Assembly: GCF_002237655.1 (NCBI RefSeq)
Contig: NZ_NOKT01000015.1
Location: forward strand, 124,001-188,000
DNA length: 64,000 bases
Reading direction: 5' to 3'
Source of the DNA: Streptomyces sp. XY006
Lineage (GTDB): Bacteria; Actinomycetota; Actinomycetes; Streptomycetales; Streptomycetaceae
In this document: positions 34,301 to 42,321 of the stretch, piece by piece
How the letters are laid out: every line of letters begins with the position of its first letter
How positions within the stretch are numbered: the stretch's first letter is position 1
Notes under the pieces: model-generated
Seen by the model: only the letters and a program-made list of their open reading frames with translations
Told to the model about the DNA's origin: nothing
Databases searched by the model: none
Translations under genes and position numbers: made by a program

Positions 34301-36286
34301 CTCGGACGCCTGCGCGGGAAGAGCGGCCGGTTCCCCGGCGGCCCGCCGCCGACGCCGCCCGGTCGGCACGCCCCCTTCGGAACCACCAGGACCACCGGCA
34401 CCACCGGCACCACCGGCACCATCACCAGCACCGGCCGCGCCTGCCGCACCGGCACCGGCCGCACCGACGGCCCCGTCACCCTCAGCCGCCGGAACATCTG
34501 GAGCATCCCCGTCGAGGAACGCGTCGGTCGAGCCGCGCCGAGCCCTGCGGCGTCCTCCCCCGGAGGTCTGCTCCTCCGGAGCGGCGGCGCCGACCTCGTC
34601 CGCCGGCTGCGCGGCGACGGCCCCGGCCCCACCCCCCAACGGCACTTCCAGGACGTACGCGCTGCCGCTCATCCCCGGCACCTCGTGCGTCTGCAGCACA
34701 CCGCCGTGCGCCCGGACGATCCCTCGCACGATGGGCTCATGGACGGTGTCGCCCCCGGCGTACGGTCCGCGCACCTCGATGCGGACGACCTCGCCGCGCT
34801 GCGCCGCCGCCACCACGACGGTGTTGTCCAGATAGCCGCCCGCCGACACGGGCGTGTTGCCGGTCGCGTCGACACCGGCCACGTCGGCGACCAGATGCGC
34901 GAGGGCGGTCGCCAGCAGCCGCGGGTCCACCTCGGCCTCGATGGGCGGCGCGTGCACGGCGAACTGCACCCGCCCGGGCCCGATGAGCTCGACGGCCCCG
35001 TCGACACCTGCGGCGACGACGGCGTCCAGCATCACCTTCGTCCGGGCGACGTTCTCGCTGCCGGCGTCGAGCCGCTGGTAGCCGAGGACGTTGTCGATCA
35101 GCGTGGTGATGCGCGAGTAGCCGGCCGAGAGGTGGTGCAGCACCTGGTTGGCCTCGGGCCACAGCTGCCCGGCGTCGTCGGCGGCGAGCGCGGCCAGTTC
35201 GCGGCGCAGCTCCTCCAGCGGCCCGCGCAGGGAACGCCCGAGCAGGGTCAGCAACTGCTCGTGCCGGGCGGCGAGCGCCTCGAAGCGGTCCTTCTCCCGC
35301 TCCCCGAGGGCGGCGTAGCGCTCCTCGTTCGCGGCGAGTTCCTCGGCGTGCCGCTCGCGCAGCTCCTCCACCTCGGTGACGTGCTGCTGGCGCAGGGCGG
35401 TGAGCTCGGAGGCGTGCTCCTCGGCGATCCGCTCCAGTTCCTCGGCGTGCGCCCGCTCCGCCGCCTCCTTCTCCTCGACGACGGAGTCGTAGGGCCGCCG
35501 GTCGGTGAAGGTCATCACGGCGCCGACGAGCTGGTCGCCGTCGCGCACGGGCGCAGTCGTCAGGTCGACCGGCACCTTCGAGCCGTCCTTGGCGTACAGC
35601 ACCTGTCCGCGCACCCGGTGCTTGCGGCCGGAGCGCAGCGTGTCGGCCAGCGGCGAGTCGTCGTAGGGGAAGGGGGAGCCGTCGGGGCGGGAGTGCAGGA
35701 CGAGGGTGTGTAGCTCGCGCCCGCCGAGGTCGCTGGCCCGGTAGCCCAGTATCTGGGCGGCGGCCGGGTTGACGAGCACGATCCGTCCGTCGGTGTCGGT
35801 CCCGACGACGCCCTCGGCCGCGGCCCGCAGGATCATCTCGGTCTGCCGCTGCGAGCGCGCGAGCTCGGCCTCGGTGTCGACGGTCCCGGACAGATCGCGT
35901 ACGACGAGCATCAGCAGCTCGTCGCCGGTGTAGCCGTAACTGTCGTAGGCCTGTTGCCCGTTCTCCAGATTCGCACTGGTGACCTCGACGGGGAACTCCG
36001 TCCCGTCGGTCCTGCGCGCGACCATCCGGGTGGGCTTGGTCCGGGCCCGCGGGTCGAGGTGTTCGGGCCGCCGCATGGAGCCCGGGATGAGCTTGGAGTC
36101 GAACTGCGGCAGCAGATCCAGCAGGCCCCGCCCCACCAGGGCGGTCCCCGGGGTCTCGAAGGCCTCCAGGGCGATGGTGTTGGCGTTGACCACCGTCCCG
36201 TTGGCATTGACCAGCACCAACGCGTCCGGGAGGGCGTCCAGTATGGCTGCGAGGCGAGCAGCGCCTCGGGATGGCCTGCTGCTCAC
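31358..36286 (-). CDS. Giant PAS - degenerate histidine kinase - receiver protein
   Basis: 1642 residues, cytoplasmic. Two PAS domains (~10-130, LDALPDALVLVNANGTVVNA; ~145-270, MILRAAAEGVVGTDTDGRIV), a coiled coil (~272-345), a dimerisation region whose H-box reads LLGRSLRGPLEELR with no phosphoryl His, and an ATPase-like domain with weak N and G boxes (ALAHLVADVAG; IVRGIVRAHGGVLQTH). A Pro/Gly/Gln/Ala linker of about 800 residues follows, then a receiver-like domain (RLLVWPAPDVSTQQALSDRG) and a C-terminal receiver (RVLLIEEHAEIALALTATLE, phospho-Asp in VVMDLMQ, VVYTAA). Probably a signalling scaffold rather than an active kinase. GTG 36286 has GGAGGAAG upstream. Confidence 0.88.
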   Translation of the reverse strand: MSSRPSRGAARLAAILDALPDALVLVNANGTVVNANTIALEAFETPGTALVGRGLLDLLPQFDSKLIPGSMRRPEHLDPRARTKPTRMVARRTDGTEFPVEVTSANLENGQQAYDSYGYTGDELLMLVVRDLSGTVDTEAELARSQRQTEMILRAAAEGVVGTDTDGRIVLVNPAAAQILGYRASDLGGRELHTLVLHSRPDGSPFPYDDSPLADTLRSGRKHRVRGQVLYAKDGSKVPVDLTTAPVRDGDQLVGAVMTFTDRRPYDSVVEEKEAAERAHAEELERIAEEHASELTALRQQHVTEVEELRERHAEELAANEERYAALGEREKDRFEALAARHEQLLTLLGRSLRGPLEELRRELAALAADDAGQLWPEANQVLHHLSAGYSRITTLIDNVLGYQRLDAGSENVARTKVMLDAVVAAGVDGAVELIGPGRVQFAVHAPPIEAEVDPRLLATALAHLVADVAGVDATGNTPVSAGGYLDNTVVVAAAQRGEVVRIEVRGPYAGGDTVHEPIVRGIVRAHGGVLQTHEVPGMSGSAYVLEVPLGGGAGAVAAQPADEVGAAAPEEQTSGGGRRRARRGSTDAFLDGDAPDVPAAEGDGAVGAAGAGAAGAAGAGDGAGGAGGAGGPGGSEGGVPTGRRRRRAAGEPAALPAQASEEGAVSGGTGRRRGRAAEDAAAAGAPAAIGSAVQGVAEGAVVTAAEHAAGTAASGTGLGGTVPPQGVPAPPSGRRARREPGEQHALPPALPAPSSGEASGGPGDAAQGQAQQPTGRRRRALAAANERAAAAQQAAGPRPVFALPPAEADQTAPSGQTGVTVPPGAVASDGSAQAAGAAGVAGGGTADEGRHDAVPHDQSADHTPPQPHPTSAPTGRRRRAVAPQPAEATGTPGAAGTTEAQAPGVGVPGAGVPGAGGPGAAGGVQPVPPAAVGAVPGAVPAGPQPAAAAQQNAAGQVPAGQQIPPGQVGLGQGVPAQGGVPAGRMAPGAAVPPQGIAPQSNAPQGAVPQGALPQPQSTAVPPQGTVPPQGVAVPAQGAAVPPQGVAVPPHGAAVPPQGVAAPAQGVVPPQGVAVPPQGAAAPPQGVGVQPQVVSVPAQGGLGESVQAVLPGQVPQVPVHAGPHGAQPLPQQGGVAPEAQVSAGQPLPAEAAPAGPHTAGPAPTTPAQGTPAPQSWPAADDTSGAGVAGVAVPPNGAAPQPGTTPAPGTPLPAEGMPRAAQPLPAEAAAPADPHSTQGRAISVRTLGQGVPFNRQAAQVRQPSATPPPHQPGGSGRRRKLGTPPDPATRTDQAARPEQASRPEQAARPEQAARAHPAGEPTPAPAPGQAQVPAQVSAPVPAQPSLAGQSRLAQPAEGGGRSYAIGAPDENAAEGPEPLDGPGGAVEVADPPRPQPMDDELPPEPLDNPRRLLVWPAPDVSTQQALSDRGYRPVIVHSREEVDAQIAAFPAALFVDPLTGPITRTALQSLRQAAVAAEVPVLVTAGLGQASRDAAYGADPAVLLKALAPRDSEQHPPRVLLIEEHAEIALALTATLERRGMQVARAASDADAVTLAGQFRPNLVVMDLMQVHRRQPGFAGIIDWLRANGQLKRTPLVVYTAAVDQADLPRLASGETVLFLAERSTSGEVQSRIVELLSRIGTN
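32980..33260 (-). repeat. In-frame PPQG repeats in the kinase linker
   Basis: Short units of the type VPPQGVA, VPPQGAA and VPAQGVV recur more than ten times in about 90 residues. They form a low-complexity, probably disordered stretch. Confidence 0.85.
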
Positions 36287-36638
36287 GAGACGCTTCCTCC
36301 CTGTTACCGCACCTTGCCGACCGCTCGGGCCATCTTGCCAACCGTCCCGCGGCGTGTCACGCGAGGGAGTCTAAGGGCTGCGGTTGCGCTCGCGACGCCG
36401 GATGAGAGGGAGGTCGCACGAGGAAGTGACCCCGAACTGACGACCGAGTAAGCGTCAGACGCCCGCCCTCCTGCGACGACGTCGCGGGACCTTCGCGGGA
36501 CCTTTACGAGAGCGGCGTTTCTGTACGTTTCGGCCGAGCCGCCCGGAGCTGGCGGAATGAGGACGGAGCCTGGCGCAAACGCCCCGGAACCGGCCGCCCT
36601 CCCACCCCGGGCCGCGCCTCACCGCTGTCGGCCCGGTG
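36287..36638. promoter_or_regulatory. 352-bp gap upstream of the PAS protein gene
   Basis: Between the stop of the SSI-like gene (minus) and the start of the PAS-kinase-like gene (minus). I see no coding frame with support. The length suggests the PAS gene has its own promoter here. No clear hairpin or operator. Confidence 0.3.
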
Positions 36639-37151
36639 TCAGCCCTTCCCCGCGGCCTTCATGTCCGGCAGCAGCGGCACGAGCCGGTCCCAGCGGGAGA
36701 TCCCGCAGCCGTCGCGGCGGTCGTAGGTCGCGTCCACGGGGCGTCCGGCCCAGGTGCCGGTGACGTGCGCGGTGGCCGGCCCGCCGTACTGCATGGTGCA
36801 GAAGCCGCCGTCCGGGGCGGGCGCGAAGAGGTCCTGCCCCCAGCGCGTGTCCCGCTGCAGCGTGGCGCAGGCTCCGCGCGGGTCGGGGTGGCTGCCGCCG
36901 TCGGGGTCGCAGTACAGCTCGTAGGTCCCGTCGGCCCCGCCGCCCGCGTTCCGCACGGTCACGGTGAGGTGGTCGCGGTCCGGCCCGGCGTCGACGCGGG
37001 CGGGCGACGACGGTCCGGCCGCGTCGGCCCGGGCGTACGCGGTGGGGGAGACGGCAGCCAGCGACCCGGCGGCGGCGACGGAGGCGGCGGCACCGACGAG
37101 GAGGCGCCGCAGGGCGGGGCGGGCGGTGGCCCGGGGAGTGGCACGCAACAT
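36639..37151 (-). CDS. Secreted subtilisin inhibitor-like (SSI) protease inhibitor
   Basis: 170 residues with a signal peptide (RRLLVGAAASVAAAGSLAAV, cleavage likely after AYARA). The SSI fold is recognised by LTVTVRNAGGGADGTYELYC, DPDGGSHPDPRGAC, GGFCTMQYGGPATAHVTGTW and DGCGISRWDRLVPLLP. All four disulfide cysteines are present. By comparison with SSI (C-P-M-V), the reactive bond would be Met-Gln in FCTM-QYG, so P1 is Met. Such inhibitors control extracellular subtilisin- or trypsin-like proteases. Overall somewhat longer than SSI (~113 mature). Confidence 0.87.
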   Translation of the reverse strand: MLRATPRATARPALRRLLVGAAASVAAAGSLAAVSPTAYARADAAGPSSPARVDAGPDRDHLTVTVRNAGGGADGTYELYCDPDGGSHPDPRGACATLQRDTRWGQDLFAPAPDGGFCTMQYGGPATAHVTGTWAGRPVDATYDRRDGCGISRWDRLVPLLPDMKAAGKG

Positions 37152-37395
37152 GCCCTGACTAACGCGGCACGCGCCCGGACGTTGCGCACGCCCCCGCGCA
37201 CGCCCTCCCCCGGGCCTCCCGCGCCCTCCGGCCCCGGGCCCTCCCCGGCCCCGCCGCAGCGGGGTCGGCCGGGGCCGGGCAAGGCCTTTGCCCTGCGCCC
37301 TTCCCGCCTAGTACCGTGGGGGTCGATTGGTGACACCCCGCTCGACTGTGTCATCATCGGCACGCACCGACCCGCGCTCGCGCGGGTGGATGTGT

Positions 37396-37486
37396 GGAGG
37401 CGTCGCCTAGTCCGGTCTATGGCGCCGCACTGCTAATGCGGTTTGGGCCTTAAAGCCCATCGAGGGTTCAAATCCCTCCGCCTCCG
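37396..37486 (+). tRNA. tRNA-Ser (anticodon GCU)
   Basis: 91-nt class II tRNA. Acceptor GGAGGCG (37396-37402) with CGCCTCC (37479-37485), anticodon loop CTGCTAA, long variable arm, T-arm GGGTTCAAATCCC. CCA is not encoded. Hairpin terminator at 37497-37524. Confidence 0.97.
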
Positions 37487-37496
37487 CCGTGATCAC

Positions 37497-37524
37497 GAAG
37501 CCCCGGTCAGCCGACCGGGGCTTC
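37497..37524 (+). terminator. Terminator after tRNA-Ser(GCU)
   Basis: 12-bp stem GAAGCCCCGGTC/GACCGGGGCTTC with a 4-nt loop, 10 bp after the tRNA. Confidence 0.8.
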
Positions 37525-37683
37525 GCCGTTCCCGGGGTTGCCGCACACCCCGCCCGGACGGCCTTTCCCCAGGTCACAAGGGGTACGGCTAACGGATTTC
37601 ACATGGCGGCGGCAGTCATGTAATGTTCTTCCTGTCGCCGCGAGCGAGCCGGAAGGCCCGGGAGCGGCGATAAAACAGAACAA

Positions 37684-37756
37684 GCACTCGTAGCTTAACG
37701 GATAGAGCATCTGACTACGGATCAGAAGGTTGCAGGTTCGAATCCTGCCGAGTGCA
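37684..37756 (+). tRNA. tRNA-Arg (anticodon ACG)
   Basis: 73 nt. Acceptor GCACTCG (37684-37690) with CGAGTGC (37749-37755), anticodon loop CTACGGA giving ACG. The A34 is expected to be converted to inosine by TadA, whose gene lies at 61255-61686. T-arm GGTTCGAATCC. CCA not encoded. Confidence 0.97.
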
Positions 37757-37763
37757 CAGCACA

Positions 37764-37799
37764 CCAGAGGCCCTGTGGAGAGATCCACAGGGCCTCTGG
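37764..37799 (+). terminator. Terminator after tRNA-Arg(ACG)
   Basis: Perfect 16-bp stem (37764-37779 with 37784-37799), 4-nt loop, followed by CGTTTGTCTT. Canonical intrinsic terminator, probably bidirectional with the convergent NUDIX gene. Confidence 0.85.
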
Positions 37800-37894
37800 C
37801 GTTTGTCTTGACGAGGTGATCGACGGTCACTCTCTTCTCTGCCGATAGAACCCGGTACGTGCAGAGGCGCGGCTACGGGAACTCCTCCCGCCGG

Positions 37895-38428
37895 TCAGCG
37901 GATCGCTTCATCCATGAGCAGGTAGAGCAGGCCCACGAGCGATCCACTACTCACAACCTCGCGGCGGTCGATCATCCCGCGCACCTCGGAGAGGGGGATC
38001 CACTCGATGCGGTCGGACTCGTTCTTCTCCGTGGGCGGACCGGCGTAGGTGGCGCCGTCGATACGGAACACGTGGTGCTGCGAGTCGGTGATGCCGTTGG
38101 CCGGCTCGGCGTAGATCAGGGGCTTGACGGGGCCGGGGCGGTAACCGGTCTCTTCCAGCACTTCGCGGGCAGCGGCTTCCTCCGGGGTCTCCCCGTCCTC
38201 GACCAGGCCCATGGGCAGCTCCCAGGCCCACGAGTTGGTGATGAAGCGGTGCCGCCACATCATCAGGACCTCTTGGCGATCATTGACCACGGCGGCCACG
38301 GCCAGGTGCCGGAGGCGGACGACGTGGTACTCCCACCTGCGTCCGTCCGGCTGCTGGACGTCGACCAGACAGAGATTCACCCACTTGTTGGTGTAGACCT
38401 GACGCTCGCCGTGCGTCTTCCACTCCAT
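37895..38428 (-). CDS. NUDIX hydrolase
   Basis: 177 residues. The Nudix box is complete: GLVEDGETPEEAAAREVLEE followed by TGYR (G-x5-E-x7-REUxEExGU). It starts MEWKTHGERQVYTNKWVNL, which resembles ADP-sugar-type NUDIX enzymes. HVFRIDGATYAGPPTEKNES is the acidic loop after the box. Hydrolyses a nucleoside diphosphate linked to another group; exact substrate unknown. Possible role in housecleaning. Divergent from the lipoprotein gene. Confidence 0.92.
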   Translation of the reverse strand: MEWKTHGERQVYTNKWVNLCLVDVQQPDGRRWEYHVVRLRHLAVAAVVNDRQEVLMMWRHRFITNSWAWELPMGLVEDGETPEEAAAREVLEETGYRPGPVKPLIYAEPANGITDSQHHVFRIDGATYAGPPTEKNESDRIEWIPLSEVRGMIDRREVVSSGSLVGLLYLLMDEAIR

Positions 38429-38656
38429 ACCTGCGGCCCCTCTCGATCGGTCTCCAGGATCTCAGACCGATCTGGAGCCAGGTGCGTGTTCCCCTTTTTT
38501 CGCGTCACCTTGACGAGATGGGCTGCACGAGGCCCCGCCCTCGGCTTGGTGCCTAGAGTCAGACGGGCACGCCGTTCAACTCCGGTCGTGCCCCCGTCCG
38601 TTCGCATTACGATCACGGCGCTGGTGCTGGGCATGACATTGCGAGGGGACACGGAC

Positions 38657-39946
38657 GTGCGGAGAAGCGAGGGGCACGGTAGCCACCGTCGGAGCGGGGG
38701 CGTGGGCGCGTTGGCTGTTGCCGTGGTGCTGGTTCCGCTGGTCGCGGGGTGTGGTGGAGGGCATGACAAGGCCGACACCGGGGCCGAGGGCCCTCGGGCG
38801 AGTGCCGGACAGCCGGGCGGGGGAAGGAGCACGGACCGTGGGAGCGGGGACTTCCCGGAGAGGGGGGTGATCGTCACCGCCTCCTGTTCCGTGCCCGCGA
38901 GCAATCCGGCCCGTGTGACGGTCACGGGCTGGGATCCGGCGACGTGGGAACAGACCGTCTCCCGGACGTTCACCGTCCCGGCCGAGGCCGTGGTCGCGGA
39001 GGCCGACGACGTCGCCTCCCCGCTGGTGGAGCTGTGCGCTGACAATTTCCCCGGTGCCGGCACGTCCGAGGAGGGGCCGCGCGCCGTCGCCGACACCCGG
39101 CTGCGGCAACTCTTCGACAAGGACTTCTCCCGGATGGCCGTCGTCCTCGTCGATCGGGAGACCGAGGCGACCGGGGTGGGTTACGTCGACACGAGCGGCA
39201 AGCTGACCAGGCTGTCCGGCGAACCGAGCGAGGACTTCGGCGACACGCCCAAGGAGGAGAACGCCGTCTTCGCCCAGGACGGCAGTGCGGTCTGGTTCAC
39301 CGAGACCGACTCCTCGGACCGGGTGCGGATCGCCAGCCGGTCCCTCGCGGGAGAGCACGCGGTGACCGAGCGGGCGGTCGGAGACGCCGACTACATGGAC
39401 GGGGCCGGACTCGCGCTCGCGGGTGACCCCGTGCGCGGATTCTTCGGCAAGGAAGTCCGGGTCAGTCCCGACGGGAGCAAGGCGACGGCCTTCATCACGT
39501 GGAAGGGCTACAACGTGGTTGCCACGCCGCGGCGCAGTGCGCTGTTCAAGGTCGACGGTGTGACGGCGACCGGCATTCCCTCCGGGGCCGACTGCCACCC
39601 CTACGGCTGGGTCGACGACAGGAACGTGCTGTGCGGGCCCCGCCTCGGCAAGACCGAGGAGCCGAAGCGGAAGAACTCCTTCTGGACGCTGGACACTTCC
39701 CGGCTCGACGGCACGGCGGATCTGCCGAAGGGTGCCCTGGGTGATCCGATCATCCCGGCGACCGACCGGAAGAACACGGTGCGGGCCATCTCGCCGGACG
39801 GAAAGCAGCTGATCTTCGCCTCGCTCCAGGGCACCCGGCTCGAGTTCTTCGTCTCGGCCGTCGCTCCCGGGGCGACGCCGAAGAAGATCACTGCGGCCGC
39901 CGCCGACAAGGCGCTGGGCGTGGGGGACGTCGTGGAGTGGCGGTAG
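38657..39946 (+). CDS. Lipoprotein with TolB/beta-propeller-like domain
   Basis: 429 residues from GTG 38657 (GAGGGGAC upstream); an in-frame ATG at 38633 would add 8 residues. Signal and lipobox: VGALAVAVVLVPLVAGCGGG, lipidated Cys near residue 32. The mature protein shows propeller-like units such as SPDGSKATAFITWKGYNVVA, HPYGWVDDRNVLCG and ISPDGKQLIFASLQG. It is likely surface-exposed on the membrane. Function unknown; similar proteins are common next to regulators in Streptomyces. No operon partner on the same strand. Confidence 0.82.
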   Translation: MRRSEGHGSHRRSGGVGALAVAVVLVPLVAGCGGGHDKADTGAEGPRASAGQPGGGRSTDRGSGDFPERGVIVTASCSVPASNPARVTVTGWDPATWEQTVSRTFTVPAEAVVAEADDVASPLVELCADNFPGAGTSEEGPRAVADTRLRQLFDKDFSRMAVVLVDRETEATGVGYVDTSGKLTRLSGEPSEDFGDTPKEENAVFAQDGSAVWFTETDSSDRVRIASRSLAGEHAVTERAVGDADYMDGAGLALAGDPVRGFFGKEVRVSPDGSKATAFITWKGYNVVATPRRSALFKVDGVTATGIPSGADCHPYGWVDDRNVLCGPRLGKTEEPKRKNSFWTLDTSRLDGTADLPKGALGDPIIPATDRKNTVRAISPDGKQLIFASLQGTRLEFFVSAVAPGATPKKITAAAADKALGVGDVVEWR

Positions 39947-40027
39947 AGGCCGACCGGCGCCGGGACGTCCGCCGGCCTGCCGACCGGCCAGGCGCGCGTT
40001 CCGCATCCGCCGCCCGGCCTGCGGTTC

Positions 40028-40510
40028 TCAGTCGGTGCGGCAGTGTTCCTCCAGGTAGTCCGCCGCCAGGGTGCTCGCGCGGTTGAACCAGTCGGTGAGG
40101 ACCGCGATCTCGGCCGGGGAGTAGTCCGCGAAGAGGTCCATGAGGCGGGCGTAATACGGCTCGTAGACCTCGCGGACGCGGGCGACCGCGTCGGGCTCGG
40201 CCGCCACGCGGATCCGGCGGCGGTCGTGCGGGTCGGGGCGGCGGGTGATGTATCCGGCGCGCTCCAGGCGGTTGAGGATGCCGGTGACCGCGCCCGTGGT
40301 GACGTGGACGCGGGCCGCCAGGTCGCCGGCGGTGGGGAGGTTCTCCCCGGCCTGGATGACGTACGCGAAGCATGTGAGGTCGGTCACGCTCAGGCCGACC
40401 TGCTGGGCGATCTCGTGCTGTCCGACCAGGTGAGTCGCGATGAGGTGATCCATCGCCGACAGTGCCTGGTCCGGCGTGGCGGCCGGACGCGGCTTGGCTT
40501 GCATTCCCAT
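40028..40510 (-). CDS. MarR family transcriptional regulator
   Basis: 160 residues from ATG 40510 (AAGGGA upstream; a second Met two codons later is also possible). Winged helix: EIAQQVGLSVTDLTCFAYVI, TAGDLAARVHVTTGAVTGIL, and NRLERAGYITRRPDPHDRRR, which contains the D-x-R-D/RR wing. Divergent from the HGxxPAAW membrane protein gene with ~100 bp between. Target genes and ligand unknown. Confidence 0.92.
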   Translation of the reverse strand: MGMQAKPRPAATPDQALSAMDHLIATHLVGQHEIAQQVGLSVTDLTCFAYVIQAGENLPTAGDLAARVHVTTGAVTGILNRLERAGYITRRPDPHDRRRIRVAAEPDAVARVREVYEPYYARLMDLFADYSPAEIAVLTDWFNRASTLAADYLEEHCRTD

Positions 40511-40608
40511 TTCCCTTAGTTCGTGAGAGGTTCGCGCCGTAAAAGTCTTAGCAAGTGAGGGGTTCCGGGTATTCCTCCGGGCAAACCCCGTGGCTGAGGG
40601 GGAAGCAC

Positions 40609-41010
40609 GTGAGCGCACATCAGTATGACCACGGGCACACCGTCGCGGGCTGGGTCGGCTTCGGCATCGCGAGCGTCGGCGCCGGCGTCGTGGGAGCGGG
40701 GGTCTGCACGGTCTCGGGCCTGCTGATCGCCGGGGGGCTCGGCATCGGTGCGGTGAGTCTGCTCGTCACCTGGGCGCTCCATCTCTCCGGGTGGGGCAAG
40801 GGGCCCGGCGTGCGGCCCCGGCCGGAGTGGGACTGGCGGGTACGGGACTCGGCGGCGCCGGGCGGCCACGCGGACTGCCTCGGCTGCCGGCTGGCCGGCC
40901 GCGGCCGGAGCGGCGGCCGGGCCGACGGCACGCCGGACCTCTCCATGCCGGCCCAACGAGAGGGCGAGCAGGAGCCGGCAACGACCCTGCGAGCGGACTC
41001 CGCCCGCTGA
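40609..41010 (+). CDS. Small membrane protein, HGxxPAAW family type
   Basis: 133 residues from GTG 40609 (GGGGGAAG upstream). MSAHQYDHGHTVAGWVGF is a variant of the HGxxPAAW signature (H-G-H-T-V-A-G-W). Two membrane helices follow: GIASVGAGVVGAGVCTVSGL and LIAGGLGIGAVSLLVTWAL. The C-terminal ~65 residues are hydrophilic. Family function unknown; relatives often lie near tryptophan or cell-envelope genes. The gene is followed immediately by a repeat array. Confidence 0.8.
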   Translation: MSAHQYDHGHTVAGWVGFGIASVGAGVVGAGVCTVSGLLIAGGLGIGAVSLLVTWALHLSGWGKGPGVRPRPEWDWRVRDSAAPGGHADCLGCRLAGRGRSGGRADGTPDLSMPAQREGEQEPATTLRADSAR

Positions 41011-41448
41011 CGCGGGGTGTGTGGACGCCGACTCCGGGGCGGACGGCGACTCCGGGGCGGACGCCCGTCCCCGAGCCGCGTCCCCAGCGCCGGGCCCTTG
41101 CCGCGCGGCGTGCCGCCACCGGCCCGGGCCTGGCCGCGCGGCGTGCCTCGCGCCGGGCTCTTGCCGTACGGCGTGCTCCGCGCTTGGCGCTTGCAGCGGA
41201 CGCCGTCTCCGGGGCGAGCGCCCGTCCCCAAGCCGCGTCCCCAGCGCGGGGCTCTTGCCGCGCGGCGTGCCGCCACCGGCCCGGGCCTTGCCGCACGGCG
41301 TGCCTCGCGCCGGGCCCTTGCCGTACGGCGTGCCGTCACCGGCCCGGGCCTTGCCGCGCGGCGTTACGCGGCCCGCCCCGCCCCTGCCGTGCGGTGGCTC
41401 ATCCGTCCGGATCCCCGTTGTCAGTGGGCCCCTCTACTCTCGTCGGTG
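41011..41448. repeat. 438-bp non-coding stretch filled with GC-rich repeats
   Basis: Two scales. A ~50-bp block (GGACGCCG...CTCCGGGGCG...CGTCCCC...AGCCGCGTCCCCAGCGC) occurs near 41028 and again near 41198, about 155-170 bp apart. Between and after them run 20-40-bp units built on CCGGGCCTTGCCG(C/T)(G/A)CGGCGTGCC to about 41390. Frames are open through it, but the peptide is a repeat translation. Starts at the stop of the membrane-protein gene. Confidence 0.8.
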
Positions 41449-42321
41449 ATGGCGCACGCATGGAAGTGCTCGGGACTGCGGTGGTCCGTGGAGGGGCCCG
41501 AGCTGGTGTGGGACGGGGGGCGGCGCAGTGTGCTGGCCCGGGGCAGACGCGTGGCCTTCGGGGTCGCGGAAGGGGGCGTGCGGGCGTGCTCGGGGGCCCG
41601 GGGGCACGCATGCCCCGTGGGGGCCGTCGTCGCGGCGCGCAGTACGGGGGCGCGATGCGAGGAGTGCGCGCGGCTGGACCGGGCGCACTCCGTCGCGGCG
41701 GACACCCTCGCGGACGACCCGCGGCCGTACCACGTGTACCTGGCGTGGTTCGGGCCCGGCATGCTCAAGGTCGGGATCACCGCCGTGGAGCGGGGCCCGG
41801 CCCGGCTGCTGGAGCAGGGAGCCGTCTGTTTCAGCTGGCTCGGTGCCGGGCCGCTCATGGCCGCACGGCGTACGGAGGAGCTGCTGCGGGCCGCGCTGGC
41901 AGTGCCCGACCGGATCCCCTACGCGGAGAAGCGGGCCGTACGTGCCGCCCTGCCGGAGTCGGCGGCCGACCGGGCCGGTGAGATCGCCGAGGTGCACGCG
42001 CGGGCCGTCGCGCTCGCCGGGTGGCCGGAGTCGCTGGAGCGCAGGCCGCTGGACGTGGTCGATCACGTGGACGTGTTCGGGCTCGCGGGCGTTCCCGCCG
42101 CCGTCGGGGAGGTGACCGCGCTGGCCGCCGGGGGTGTGGTCGGCGGGGAGCTGCTCGCCGCGGCCGGGCCCGATCTCCACCTGTCGACCGGGGCCGGCGT
42201 CGTCGTGCTCGACACGCGGCTGATGACCGGCTGGGAGCTGGTGCCCGCCCCGGACGGCGGACTGACCGTGCCCATACGGGAGTTCAGGGCCGCGGCGGGC
42301 GTACAGGACGGGCTGTTCTGA
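41449..42321 (+). CDS. DUF2797 family protein
   Basis: 290 residues. N-terminal region carries cysteines likely to bind zinc (CSGARGHACPVGAV and RCEECARLDRAHS). The centre HVYLAWFGPGMLKVGITAVE followed by an Arg and EQGAV resembles the strand-helix start of GIY-YIG/T5orf172-like nuclease folds (Y-x-A...KVGIT...R..EQG). I recognise it as the family called DUF2797, which has no proven function. Soluble. Tandem repeats sit both before its start and right after its stop. Confidence 0.8.
   Translation: MAHAWKCSGLRWSVEGPELVWDGGRRSVLARGRRVAFGVAEGGVRACSGARGHACPVGAVVAARSTGARCEECARLDRAHSVAADTLADDPRPYHVYLAWFGPGMLKVGITAVERGPARLLEQGAVCFSWLGAGPLMAARRTEELLRAALAVPDRIPYAEKRAVRAALPESAADRAGEIAEVHARAVALAGWPESLERRPLDVVDHVDVFGLAGVPAAVGEVTALAAGGVVGGELLAAAGPDLHLSTGAGVVVLDTRLMTGWELVPAPDGGLTVPIREFRAAAGVQDGLF

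Noticed and set aside
41017-41448. N-terminal extension of the DUF2797 gene through the repeat region
   Set aside because: The translation is a simple repeat product; ATG 41449 marks the start of the conserved sequence.
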